Positions 36,201-44,600 of a stretch of 64,000 nt of DNA are shown piece after piece (the first letter of the stretch is position 1; each line of letters starts with the position of its first letter). Below the pieces are notes generated by a model. It searched no databases. It had not been told where the DNA came from and was given only the letters and a program-made list of their open reading frames with translations. The translations under genes and the position numbers were made by a program. The DNA is from Streptomyces aquilus (lineage in GTDB: Bacteria; Actinomycetota; Actinomycetes; Streptomycetales; Streptomycetaceae). Location: the NCBI RefSeq assembly GCF_003955715.1, contig NZ_CP034463.1, forward strand, positions 2,852,001 to 2,916,000, in the 5' to 3' direction.

Positions 36201-39200
36201 ATCGAGGTGCGGCTGCTGGACGACGCCGTCGTGAACCGGGCGTTCGTCAGCTGCCCCGACTGCGGCTGGGAGCAGGTCGTCCCACCCGAGCGCAAGACCC
36301 GCTGGTACGGGCACCCGTGCCCCCGCTACCGCTGCCAGGGCGTGCTGAGGCCGACGCAGGACGACCTCACCATGAGCGTCACCAGCTCCTCCGGCGGCTT
36401 CGGAGGCTCCCGCGAGCGGGACTACCGCAGCGACTACTACCGTCGGCTCTACCGGACGGGCGGAACCTTCCGCGTGGTGACGGCCGAGCACACCGGCATG
36501 CTCACCCGGCCGCAACGCGAGCGCGTCGAACGCACCTTCCGCGACGGCACCCACTACACCGATCCCAACGTGCTGTCGTGCACCCCGACCCTCGAACTCG
36601 GCATCGACATCGGCGACTTGTCGGCCGTGCTCCTCGGCTCGCTGCCGAAGGGGCCCGCCAACTACGTGCAGCGAGCGGGGCGGGCGGGCCGCCGGACCGG
36701 CAACGCGCTCGTGGTCGCCTTCGGCGGGCGTCGCGCACGCGACCTGTACTACCTGGACGAGCCACGCGAGATGATCGCGGGCGACATCGTCCCGCCCGGC
36801 TGCTATCTGTCGGCTGTCGAGATCCTGCGCCGCCAGTACACGGCCCATCTGCTGGACCTGGCCGCACGGGGCGCTCTCACCACCGCGGACGGCGAACGGC
36901 TGCAGCCCGCGCCACGGCTGGTGTCCGCGCTCTTCGGCACCACGGGCTGGTGCCAGGACTTGCAGGACGCCGCACTCACCCACGGTGCCCGGCTGGTCGA
37001 GGACTTCCTCGGCCTCTTCGCGGAGGTCACCGACCACGCCGCCGAGGAACTGCGGGCCTATGCGACCGGCGGGATCGCCCGCGCCCTCCAGGAGGCCGAG
37101 GAGGACTGGACGGCCCGCCGCGAGGAACTGCGACGGCGGATCGCGGCCATCGACACGGCGATGGACGGCCTGGTGCGGTCCGACCCCGAACAGGACCGGG
37201 AACACCGGGAGTTGATGGCCGAGCGTCGCACGACGGGCGATCTGCTGCGCGAGCTCAGCCAGACCAGCGCCCATGGCGCGCTCGTCGATCTGGGACTGCT
37301 CCCGAACTACAGCCTCACCGACACGACGACCCAGCTGGAGGCGACCCTCTACTGGACGGAGGAGCAGGAGGAAGAGGGCGCGAAGAAGACCTACCGCAGC
37401 GAGGTGCGCGACTACGAGCGGTCGCGCCGGCTCGCCCTCGCCGAACTCGCCCCCGGCAACAGCTTCTACGTCAACGGCTACAAGCACGTCGTCCGCGCCC
37501 TGGACATCGGCAGCCCCGAGCGCCGCGCCTGGTCGGTGTGGCGGCTGTGCCCGGCGTGCGGCTACACCCGCACCGACAACGCGAAGACCGACACGTTGCC
37601 CTGCCCGCGCTGCGGCGGGCGGGAGATCGCCGACGCCGGGTGCGTGCAGTACGTGCTCGAACCGCGTCGGGTGATCGCCCGCGACAAGCGTGACGACGCC
37701 CGTGTCCGGGACGACAAGGACGAACGGGACCGACGCCGCTACGCGATGCTCACGACCGTCGACATCGACCCGGTGCACCTCACGCCCGGCTCGTGGCGGC
37801 ACGACACCGCCGTGTTCGGCGTCGACTTCACCCGGCGCGCCGTCATCAGAACCCTCAACCTGGGCCTCGACCGGCAGGACGGAAGCAGCACCGTGCCGGT
37901 CGCCGGGGACGAGGTGCGTCTCAACCCCTTCTATGTGTGCACCAGTTGCGGTGGGGCCACGGCCGACGGGCGTCCGGTGGTGGACCAGCCGTACGACGCC
38001 CTCACCGAGTCCCTGGCCACGTCCAGCAGAGCCGGGGCCCACCATCTGCTGTGGTGTCCGCGCCGCAAGACGCGGACCGCGGGTGAGGGACAGGGCAAGG
38101 GTCAGGACATCCCGCTGCTCCTGGCACACGAGCTGGTCACCGAGGCCGTACGCATCCTGCTGCCCGCCTCCGTGGCCCGCGCCAGGGAACGGCTCGCCTC
38201 CTTCACCGCCGCCCTGTTCGTGGGCATAGCGGCCCGATACGGCGGCGACCCGGACCACATCGACATCGCCGCCGCGTCCATGCCGGACGGCGGTGACGGC
38301 GACTGGCCCCGCCGTTTCCTGGTCGTCTACGACCGGCTGCCCGGCGGCACCGGCTATCTGCACCGCCTCGCCTCGGCGGACGGCTTCCGGGAAGTGCTGC
38401 TCAAGGCCCGCGAGGTCATCGAGAGCTGCCCGTGCATCGAGAAGGGCCTCGACGGCTGCCACCGCTGCCTGCTCCGCCGCGTCGCCGCGACCGACTACGA
38501 CCGGGTCAGCCGCAACGAAGTACGGCAGATGCTGGACGAGCTGCTGGGCAAGTCCGGTGAGCGCTGGGCGACTTCACCGGTTGCGGCGACGCACGCCATT
38601 CCGCTGGAGCGGCAGGCCGAGAGCGACCTCGAGGTCATGTTCATCGACACGCTCAAGGAGTGGGCACTACAGCCGGCTTCGCAGGCGAGTGCGGATGCGT
38701 ACACGACGACCGCGGGCACGTACTCGCTTGATCTGCGGCTGACGAACCCGGACGGCACCACACTGAGTTGGCGGGTGTCCCAGCAGCGTGTGCTCGACGG
38801 CACCCGCCCCGATGTGCTGTTCGAGCGGCTCGACGCACCCGGACCACGGCTGGCGCTCTACCTGGACGGGTACGAGTTCCATGCCTCGGCCAAGCACAAC
38901 CGCGTCGCCGAGGATGCCGCCAAGCGAACGCGGTTGCGGGCGGAGGGGCTCCGGGTCTTCCAGCTCACGTATTACGACGTCAAGGCGTGGCGCACCCGGG
39001 TGCGCGACACCGGCTATGCGGGCACCGGGCCCGCCGACAGGGTGTGGCAGCCGTACGGCGACAAGGGGCGCCAGCAGGCGCGCACGTACTACGACAAGGT
39101 GCGCAAGCAGCTGCCGGGCGAGCTGGAGGAGAACGTCTGGGTCAACCCCGCCGAGATGCTGCTGTCCTATCTGCGTTCCCCGGCCCCCGACCTGTGGCTG

Positions 39201-40094
39201 GCGCGGGCGGAGGCGGCTGTCGCCGGCCTCACCGGCGCGGAGGTGGCTCAGACGGCGAAGGTGCCGGCCGAGGCGTTGAGCGCACAGCTGGGTGACGCGT
39301 TGCGGGGCGCTCCGCTGACCGGCGGGGGCGGCCCTCTGCAGGTTCTCGCGGCGAAGGACCGGTCGGGATGCCCCCTGGTAGTGGTCGCCGACGGGCGGCG
39401 AAGGCCTCCCGCATGGACGGCGCTGTGTGTGCTGGACGACGGCGCGGGTGTGTTCGCCGACTCGGAGGCGCACAAGGTGCGATGGCGTGCGTGGCTGTAC
39501 TGGAGCAACCTCCTCCAGTTCCTGGAGCACGGGGGCGGCGACAGTGCTCAGCTGACGATCAGTCGGCTGGGCGCGTTCGCGCCGGAGACCCTGGCGATCG
39601 TGGGCGGTTCGGGGTGGCTGGCATCGGCCCGGATCGAGCTGGAGGCGGTGGAACAGGAGGGGGCCGAAGCTACCGTCGTCCTGGAGCCCGCGGTCGTCGC
39701 CACGCCGTCCGTGCGCAACGTCGCCGTATCGGCGCAGCAGAACCAGGGCTGGGACCGCGTCCTCGAATACCTCGATCCCGATGAACCCGGCCTCCAACTC
39801 CTCGCGGTGTCACTTGCCATGGGCGGAGCGCCCGCGCCGGTCGACGGATTCGAGCTCGACGAACACGGGTGGCTGGCCGAACTCGCCTGGCCCGACCGCA
39901 AGGTGGGCGTGGTGCTCGCCCACCAGCCCTCGGGAGCGGAGCCCGACTACGAGGCCCAGGACCGGGACCGTGCCTTCGCAGCGGCCGGGTGGGAGGTCCG
40001 GTCGGCGAGCGACTGGACCGCGGAAGAGCTGGCCGAACGCCTCGACGCACACGTACAGAACAACGGAACGACTCAGGGGGAGCCCCGCCGATGA
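33288..40094 (+). CDS. DEAD/DEAH helicase - DUF1998 - nuclease-like fusion protein
   Basis: 2268 residues from a GTG with AAGGAG upstream. Walker A TTGTGSGKTES is near 105, DEFH near 221, TSATLGE near 264, and motifs V/VI (LELGIDIGD, QRAGRAGRR) near 1105-1130. Several CxxC pairs (about 523, 640, 988, 1420-1444) suggest zinc binding. A DUF1998/MrfB-type segment has VVYDRLPGGTGYLHRL and the cysteine cluster SCPCIEKGLDGCHRC near 1713-1727. From about 1800, RPDVLFERL, LALYLDGYEFHAS and LRAEGLRVFQLTYYD match the Vsr/DUF559-like nuclease fold. It thus joins functions that DISARM splits between DrmA and DrmB, and adds a nuclease. Its stop overlaps the next gene. Confidence 0.85.
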   Translation: MRPTLAAAQVRGSLTQYLTTTYALTDPDTRLALERFLNHPETGIFRGPYLRIRTPFHTADDSWRRHLDWTPGFPPYRHQAKAWERLSTLRGPAQPTLITTGTGSGKTESFLVPVLDHCAREKAAGRGGVKAVLLYPMNALATDQAGRIGEYLAQPELAQVTAGLYIGDRPDTDFRRVMTRREDMRLSPPDVLITNYKMLDLLLQRGEDQPLWEGADITYVVLDEFHTYDGAQGTDVAMLLRRLATATGKSRPGQPLGTICPVATSATLGESASPDGGILDVAAQVFGMPFPADSVIGEERMTAGQFTGEVDYELPEPPSPKEVIECSGGPGIEARPDLLDLDGLAERLLGRRGLDAFQIGRLLKRHDFTHGVLSLLDGEPLSEWELRDRMSRFGYAWARTARENPRLVLQALSRFVALLSAARDPESEEKRPRPLLHVEAHLWVRPVTRVLRGVGPTPEFRWYEDDRTAARRAALASAPAGTDAGDGERSSGNWPSGDARRAEAQPGADTAARPAAVHLPAVYCRNCGRSGWAALSPEADPQQLVMAQDKVWRAGVGRDKRRIRYFIAATPAERDEALAALTGDKPASGSGFDPLSVVVLDAAQGAYRLPAPTDREELQDGWFALAVTDKKSADKAAVDDRCPACNTDNGIRFLGTSLAALASATVTQLFTGGDIALVPEERKTLLFNDSTQDAAHRAGYVANASYKFSLRSLLAHTLADAPEPLALNDLIGNVLDAIDDTQALAAVVPPDLHDEPGVDRLLSGRGTGDARTWKLIGERLAFATVMEFGLRSRQGRTLELTRTVAAEVALRHPERITALARDLHLTLPGQLVAVGELPTPDRYLAFVRGLLERIRMRGGVHHRWLEPWMRDAGVTRFKVWGGRPDGMPAFPDGVAAPRFLVDVPKEKSTFDAATGRLGWYQDWTRRCLGLDVQGANEYLRRLLPVLVEEGVLAVRTAQDRTTKVYGLQPGHIEVRLLDDAVVNRAFVSCPDCGWEQVVPPERKTRWYGHPCPRYRCQGVLRPTQDDLTMSVTSSSGGFGGSRERDYRSDYYRRLYRTGGTFRVVTAEHTGMLTRPQRERVERTFRDGTHYTDPNVLSCTPTLELGIDIGDLSAVLLGSLPKGPANYVQRAGRAGRRTGNALVVAFGGRRARDLYYLDEPREMIAGDIVPPGCYLSAVEILRRQYTAHLLDLAARGALTTADGERLQPAPRLVSALFGTTGWCQDLQDAALTHGARLVEDFLGLFAEVTDHAAEELRAYATGGIARALQEAEEDWTARREELRRRIAAIDTAMDGLVRSDPEQDREHRELMAERRTTGDLLRELSQTSAHGALVDLGLLPNYSLTDTTTQLEATLYWTEEQEEEGAKKTYRSEVRDYERSRRLALAELAPGNSFYVNGYKHVVRALDIGSPERRAWSVWRLCPACGYTRTDNAKTDTLPCPRCGGREIADAGCVQYVLEPRRVIARDKRDDARVRDDKDERDRRRYAMLTTVDIDPVHLTPGSWRHDTAVFGVDFTRRAVIRTLNLGLDRQDGSSTVPVAGDEVRLNPFYVCTSCGGATADGRPVVDQPYDALTESLATSSRAGAHHLLWCPRRKTRTAGEGQGKGQDIPLLLAHELVTEAVRILLPASVARARERLASFTAALFVGIAARYGGDPDHIDIAAASMPDGGDGDWPRRFLVVYDRLPGGTGYLHRLASADGFREVLLKAREVIESCPCIEKGLDGCHRCLLRRVAATDYDRVSRNEVRQMLDELLGKSGERWATSPVAATHAIPLERQAESDLEVMFIDTLKEWALQPASQASADAYTTTAGTYSLDLRLTNPDGTTLSWRVSQQRVLDGTRPDVLFERLDAPGPRLALYLDGYEFHASAKHNRVAEDAAKRTRLRAEGLRVFQLTYYDVKAWRTRVRDTGYAGTGPADRVWQPYGDKGRQQARTYYDKVRKQLPGELEENVWVNPAEMLLSYLRSPAPDLWLARAEAAVAGLTGAEVAQTAKVPAEALSAQLGDALRGAPLTGGGGPLQVLAAKDRSGCPLVVVADGRRRPPAWTALCVLDDGAGVFADSEAHKVRWRAWLYWSNLLQFLEHGGGDSAQLTISRLGAFAPETLAIVGGSGWLASARIELEAVEQEGAEATVVLEPAVVATPSVRNVAVSAQQNQGWDRVLEYLDPDEPGLQLLAVSLAMGGAPAPVDGFELDEHGWLAELAWPDRKVGVVLAHQPSGAEPDYEAQDRDRAFAAAGWEVRSASDWTAEELAERLDAHVQNNGTTQGEPRR

Positions 40095-42322
40095 ACACCG
40101 CGAGTGTGACACTGCGTCTGCTCGACAAGGCCGACAAGGAGATCCTCAGACTCCCCCGCGCGGTCAAGGGCGCCCTCTACGACTTCCAGCACAAGTTCAA
40201 GACCAACCCACAGGCCACCGGACTTCAGCTCAAGCAGCTGAAGGGCGACAGCAGGCTGTGGTCCGCGCGCGTCAATGACGAGTACCGCGCGCTGCTGCTC
40301 CGGCTCGCCGACCAGGACTGGCTGATCGTCTCGGTCAAGCACCGCAAGGAGGTCTACGAGAACCTCGACCGCCTCTCCTACGGCATCAACCAGGTCACCG
40401 GCGCGATCGAGTACGTCGACCTCCAGGTCGTCGAGGAGAGCGTGCTGCGGCGGATCGCGGCCCCGCGCCCCGCTGCCCCCGAGCGGCCCGAACCGGCGCG
40501 GCCCGAGCCCCTGTTCGCACGCTTCGCCGACGAGCAGCTCACGGACCTCGGTGTGGCGGAGCCGCTGGTCCCGGTGATCCGGACCCTCACCACGGAGGAG
40601 CAGCTCCTCGGACTCGTCGAGTTCGCCCCTCAGCTGACCGGCGAGGTCCTGCTCTCGCTGTTCGACGGAAAGTCCTACGACGAGGTACTGGAGCAGGTGA
40701 CCGCGCCGGTTACCGCGCCCGAACCGGTCGACACGGAGGACTTCCAGGCCGCCGCCGAGCGCCCGGCGACCATGGTCACCACTACGGACGAGGCCCTGCG
40801 CGAAGCCCTCGAAGGCGAGGACTTCGGGCGCTGGAAGGTCTTCCTGCACCCCACGCAGGCCAAGCTCGTGGCGCGCGACTACTCCGGTCCCGCCCGGGTC
40901 GGCGGGGGCCCCGGCACGGGGAAGACCATCGTCGCCCTGCACCGGGTCAAGCACCTGGTCGAACAGCTTCCCCCGGGTCGCACCAAGCCGGTCCTGCTGA
41001 CCACGTACAACAAGAACCTGGCCGCCGATCTGCGGGCCCGTCTGGTCGAGCTGGGCGGTGAGGCGCTGCTGTCCCGTGTGGAGATCAGCCATGTCGACCA
41101 GCTCGCCCTGCGCGTGGTGCGGGAGGCCGAGCCCGGCAGCGCCAAGCAGACCATCGACGACAACCAGGTGCTGCGCGAGTGGCGCGCGATGCTCGACGAA
41201 CTCGGGGAGACCGGCTGGGACGCCGACTTCCTGCACGACGAGTGGACCCAGGTCATCCTCGGCCAGGCGGTGGCCTCCCGCACCGAGTACTTCCGGGCCC
41301 GCCGGGCCGGCCGGGGACGGAACATCGCGCGAGCCGAGCGGGCCGAGATCTGGCAGCTGGCGGAGAAGTTCACCCAGCGCCTGGACCGTCTGGGCCGCCA
41401 GACCTGGGCCCAGGTGGCCGAGCGGGCCGCACGGCTGGAGATGGAGCGGGCACAGCGGATCCAGAACATCGAGCGGCAGCGCGAGGAGGCGGGCGGCCTG
41501 GACAACATCCACCTCCAGGACGGCTCCGCCGGCTGGCTGCATCACCGTTACCGGCACATCGTGGTGGACGAGGCGCAGGATCTCCGGCCGGGTCATTGGA
41601 AGATGCTGCGGGCGATGGTCGCCCCGGACCGGAACGACATCTTCCTTGTCGGTGACACCCATCAGCGGATCTACAACAACCAGGTGACCCTGGGCAGCCT
41701 CGGCATCAACATCCGCGGCCGGTCCGCCAAGCTCACCCTCAGCTATCGCACCACCCGGCAGATCCTCGGTTCCGCGCTCGGCGTGCTGGAGGGCGAATCC
41801 TTCGACGACCTGGACGGCAACCAGGAGACGCTCGCCGGGTACCGGTCGGTGCTCAACGGCGCGCTTCCGGCATTGCACCCGAGCGCGGACTGGGAGTCCG
41901 AACGGGAGGCGATCGTCGAGCTGATCGGGGCCTGGAACGACATTCCGCTGGAACAGATCGCCATCTGCGTGCCCACCAACGCCATGGCCCAGGAGGTGGC
42001 CTACAGCCTGGCCCAGGCGGAGATCCGGGCTGTCGAGATCGGCCCGGACGGGCCGCGCAGCGACGAGGGAGTTCACATCGGGACGATGTTCCGCTTCAAG
42101 GGGCTCGAATACCAGCGGATGATCATCGCGGGGGTGAGTGAGGGACTGGTCCCGCGCAGCGTGGTGATCGGTCTCCAGCAGAGCGACGCGCTGCGGTACC
42201 GGCGCGAGATTCAGCGCGCCCGCTCGCTGCTCTTCGTCGCCGCCACCCGTTCCCGCGACTCGCTCGCCATCTTCTGGCACGGGAAGCCCAGCCGATTCCT
42301 CGCGCCCCTGCTCACGGCATAG
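40091..42322 (+). CDS. RelE-like / UvrD-type SF1A helicase fusion
   Basis: 743 residues from the ATG at 40091, which overlaps the previous stop as ATGA. Residues 1-95 (LPRAVKGALYDFQHKF, GLQLKQLKG, LWSARVNDEYRALLL, WLIVSVKHRKEVYE) have the RelE toxin/ParE fold pattern. The rest is a UvrD/Rep helicase: GGGPGTGKTIVALHR (about 270), VVDEAQDL, VGDTHQRIYNN, LSYRTT, TMFRFKGLEYQRM and ARSLLFVAATRSRD. RelE-like domains cut mRNA on ribosomes; whether this one is active cannot be told by eye. Coupling to the DUF1998 helicase-nuclease suggests the two proteins work in one complex or pathway. Confidence 0.87.
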   Translation: MNTASVTLRLLDKADKEILRLPRAVKGALYDFQHKFKTNPQATGLQLKQLKGDSRLWSARVNDEYRALLLRLADQDWLIVSVKHRKEVYENLDRLSYGINQVTGAIEYVDLQVVEESVLRRIAAPRPAAPERPEPARPEPLFARFADEQLTDLGVAEPLVPVIRTLTTEEQLLGLVEFAPQLTGEVLLSLFDGKSYDEVLEQVTAPVTAPEPVDTEDFQAAAERPATMVTTTDEALREALEGEDFGRWKVFLHPTQAKLVARDYSGPARVGGGPGTGKTIVALHRVKHLVEQLPPGRTKPVLLTTYNKNLAADLRARLVELGGEALLSRVEISHVDQLALRVVREAEPGSAKQTIDDNQVLREWRAMLDELGETGWDADFLHDEWTQVILGQAVASRTEYFRARRAGRGRNIARAERAEIWQLAEKFTQRLDRLGRQTWAQVAERAARLEMERAQRIQNIERQREEAGGLDNIHLQDGSAGWLHHRYRHIVVDEAQDLRPGHWKMLRAMVAPDRNDIFLVGDTHQRIYNNQVTLGSLGINIRGRSAKLTLSYRTTRQILGSALGVLEGESFDDLDGNQETLAGYRSVLNGALPALHPSADWESEREAIVELIGAWNDIPLEQIAICVPTNAMAQEVAYSLAQAEIRAVEIGPDGPRSDEGVHIGTMFRFKGLEYQRMIIAGVSEGLVPRSVVIGLQQSDALRYRREIQRARSLLFVAATRSRDSLAIFWHGKPSRFLAPLLTA

Positions 42323-42420
42323 CGCACAGCACCCGGCCCGGCTCTGTCGCTCCAGGCCGTTGTCAGTGGTGCGCGTTATCAATGAACCCGTCACTCAGTG
42401 TTACGACGGGGGAAGCGATG

Positions 42421-43040
42421 ATGACGGCGCACGAAAGCAACCAGAAACGGGACGACCGCAACGGCACGCCCGCTCTGCAGAACCGTACCCATGTGTCCGT
42501 GGCCGGGCTGCGAGCCAGGGGTTGGACCGCCGGAATGGTGCGCCAACTCCTGGGTGAGCCGGACCTGTTGCGCACCAACCCGTACTTCCGGTCGGCGCCG
42601 CAGACACGGCTCTACCGCGTCGAGCGGATCGCGGCCGCCGAGCGGAGCGAGGAGTTCCGCACCGCGGCGGCGGTCGCGCTGCGCCGCTCCGTCGCCGCGA
42701 AGGCCGCCGCCGCGCGCAGGCGCCGGGAGGTGCTGGCGCGCATCGCAACCGCGGGGACCAGGAGCGGGTCCACGAACGCTCGGGCCATGTGCCCGATCCG
42801 GTCACGGTCGAGACAGCCGAGCCCGGCGCGCTCGCCCGGTGGAAGGTGAACTACCTCCGTCATGGGCTGACCCGCTACGACGAACTCCTCGACGGACTCT
42901 ACGGAAGCACCGGCCGCGCCGCCGCGGAGGAACTGCTGCGGCGCAAGGTCTACGCGGCCATCGCCGAGGCGTATCCGGATCTTGCACGGGAGTGTGAACG
43001 ACAACTGCGGGAACGGGAATGCGGTCCTCCGCGGACATGA
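42421..43040 (+). pseudogene. Hypothetical protein gene, apparently frameshifted
   Basis: The first part (ATG at 42418/42421) reads as a coherent protein: THVSVAGLRARGWTAGMVRQLLG, TRLYRVERIAAAERSEEFR and KAAAARRRREVLARIA. Near 42755 coherence is lost, while the frame one base away continues sensibly as DQERVHERSGHVPDP and LARWKVNYLRHGLTRYDELL, ending at 43040. One missing base in a GCGGGGAC run explains this. An alternative is two overlapping genes, 42421-42849 and 42789-43040. The N-terminus resembles a small DNA-binding helix-turn-helix (RARGWTAGMVRQLLG). Confidence 0.55.
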
Positions 43041-43084
43041 CACGGCGATCGGAAGGATGAGGGCGCCAGCCCGCCCGGGCTCGC

Positions 43085-43468
43085 TCAGGCCTCCCACAGG
43101 TCGCGGTGGCGGTGGCGAGCAGGGGGGAGGTCAAGGTCCTCGGCCCACAGCGGCAGCACGCCCGTAGGCGCCGCGCGCAGATGCGCGCGGGCAGAGCTAC
43201 GGAAGGCCTGCAGCGCCGCCCGGGCCCGGCGCTCGTACGGGGAGTTCCGGCGCTCGTTCATGGCGCGGGAGTAGGTGTACGAGGTGAAGCTCCGCACGAC
43301 GAGGCTGGGTACGGGACGACGTCCCTCGCGTCGGGCCCGGGTGAACTCCTCGCGGGTGTAGCGGAGTTCGGCAGAAGCGTTGCCGGTCCAGGGGCCCGCC
43401 AGGCCGAGCGGCCAGTAGGCGGGCAGGGTGCGGTGGCTGCTGGGGACGTGGTGAACGGTGCGTGACAT
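43085..43468 (-). CDS. Hypothetical basic protein
   Basis: 127 residues from an ATG preceded by GGAGG. It starts MSRTVHHVPSSHRTLPAYWPLGLAGPW and is rich in Arg and Pro, with ELRYTREEFTRARREGRRPVP, YTYSRAMNERRN and a C-terminal HRHRDLWEA. No known domain or membrane helix recognised. A 10-base hairpin lies immediately upstream of its ribosome-binding site. Confidence 0.6.
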   Translation of the reverse strand: MSRTVHHVPSSHRTLPAYWPLGLAGPWTGNASAELRYTREEFTRARREGRRPVPSLVVRSFTSYTYSRAMNERRNSPYERRARAALQAFRSSARAHLRAAPTGVLPLWAEDLDLPPARHRHRDLWEA

Positions 43469-43481
43469 GGCAGACCTCCGA

Positions 43482-43506
43482 GGTCCACCGGGACTTCCGG
43501 TGGACC
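43482..43506 (-). promoter_or_regulatory. Hairpin next to a ribosome-binding site
   Basis: A perfect 10-base inverted repeat (GGTCCACCGG and its complement) around a five-base loop ends two or three bases from the GGAGG that serves the gene starting at 43468. In the mRNA it would stack against the ribosome-binding site and could modulate initiation or stabilise the 5' end. Confidence 0.5.
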
Positions 43507-43686
43507 GCTAGAAGTCGGCTACCGTGAAACGGCCCAGGCGTTTGTCGCGCATGCCGGAAAGGCTGACACCGGCAGGCTGCGCTGTCGACCGGATATCCAT
43601 GGCCGGCGCGAAATTCAGATGCGGGTCGGGACCATGGCCTGGATGATCGCGAGGTTGTCCGCCACCCGTCCATTACTGGAGCCGCC

Positions 43687-44094
43687 GTGATCCAGCGCGT
43701 CACCACCCCCGCCCTCTTCCCGCCACCCACCTACTCCCACGCCTCCGTCGTCGAGGCCGGCACGAAGCTCGCGTTTCTCGCCGGGTCCGTGCCGCTGGAC
43801 GCCCAGGGCGGCCTCGTCGGCGAAGGGGACCCGGTGCGGCAGGCCCAGCAGGTGATCGCGAACCTGGAGGAGCAACTACGGGCGGTGGGCAGTGACTTGG
43901 CCCATGTGCTCGCCACCGACGTGTACGTCGTGAGCCAGGAGACCTCGGTCCTCTCCGCCGTCTGGGAGGTGGTGGAGGCGTCCGGACTCAGCACCGGACC
44001 ACACTCGTCGACGCTGATCGGTGTGGCCTGCCTCGGGTACAGCGGGCAGTTGGTGGAGATCACGGCGACGGCCGCGATCCCGGAGGAGGCGTGA
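43687..44094 (+). CDS. RidA family protein
   Basis: 135 residues from a GTG. The Rid fold pattern is clear: SHASVVEAGTKLAFLAGSVPLD, QAQQVIANLEEQLRAVGSDL, VLATDVYVV and a C-terminal LVEITATAAIP. Archetypal RidA hydrolyses reactive enamine/imine intermediates, and an Arg near position 105 is essential for that. Here the corresponding region reads PHSSTLIGVACLG without Arg, so this is more likely a RidA-like subgroup of other or unknown activity. Its stop overlaps the GNAT gene start. Confidence 0.83.
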   Translation: MIQRVTTPALFPPPTYSHASVVEAGTKLAFLAGSVPLDAQGGLVGEGDPVRQAQQVIANLEEQLRAVGSDLAHVLATDVYVVSQETSVLSAVWEVVEASGLSTGPHSSTLIGVACLGYSGQLVEITATAAIPEEA

Positions 44095-44585
44095 TGAACG
44101 ACGACGCACCGGGCGTCACGATACGTCGCGCCACCCCCGCCGACGCCGCCGCGGCGGCCGACGTCTGGCTGCGGTCGTTCGATGCCGCACTGCCGACCGT
44201 CGTCAGGCCGCGGTCCGACGACGAGGTGCGGGACTACATCCGGGACGTGGTCGTACCGCTGCGGGAGACGTGGGTCGCGGAGACGACCGACGCCGGGCAG
44301 CGGGAGGTCGCGGGGGTTCGGGAGATCGTGGGGATCATGGTGCTCAACGGCGATCTGCTCTCCCAGCTCTATCTCGCCCCGGACCGGCGCGGGCAGGGCA
44401 TCGGGGACCGGTTCGTCGCGCTCGCCAAGGAGCGCAGTCCACAGGGGTTGCAGCTGTGGACCTTCCAGGTCAACAAGCCCGCCCACCGTTTCTACGAGCG
44501 GCATGGCTTCGTCGCGGTCGAGCACACGGACGGGAGGGGGAACGAGGAGCGGGAGCCGGACGTGCGGTACGTATGGCGGCCGTGA
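44094..44585 (+). CDS. GNAT family N-acetyltransferase
   Basis: 163 residues from the ATG at 44094, which shares one base with the RidA stop; a GTG three bases earlier is possible. It starts TIRRATPADAAAAADVWLRSF, has the acetyl-CoA loop LYLAPDRRGQGIGDRFVALA (motif A) and FYERHGFVAVEHT (motif B). Such enzymes transfer an acetyl group to amines; the substrate is unknown. Coupled translation with RidA suggests a shared role in detoxification or amino-acid turnover. Confidence 0.87.
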   Translation: MNDDAPGVTIRRATPADAAAAADVWLRSFDAALPTVVRPRSDDEVRDYIRDVVVPLRETWVAETTDAGQREVAGVREIVGIMVLNGDLLSQLYLAPDRRGQGIGDRFVALAKERSPQGLQLWTFQVNKPAHRFYERHGFVAVEHTDGRGNEEREPDVRYVWRP

Positions 44586-44600
44586 GCGACCAGGGGAGCT

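Noticed and set aside
33219..38462. 1747-residue minus-strand open frame
   Set aside because: Complementary shadow of the DUF1998 helicase fusion; no motif, and extreme Arg/Val/Gly composition.
39869..40090. Longer N-terminus for the RelE-UvrD protein
   Set aside because: The extra residues are the end of the preceding gene in another frame; the ATG at 40091 overlaps the stop and begins the RelE-like fold.
33288..40094. Complete canonical DISARM system
   Set aside because: DrmD-like and methylase genes are 15 kb away, helicase and DUF1998 are fused, and no PLD-type DrmC was seen, so only partial resemblance is claimed.
5048..42322. Prophage or integrative element
   Set aside because: No integrase, transposase, tRNA, attachment-site repeat, capsid, terminase or replication gene was recognised.
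43687..44094. Naming the Rid protein as the archetypal RidA deaminase
   Set aside because: The region that should carry the essential arginine lacks it by eye, so only family membership is stated.
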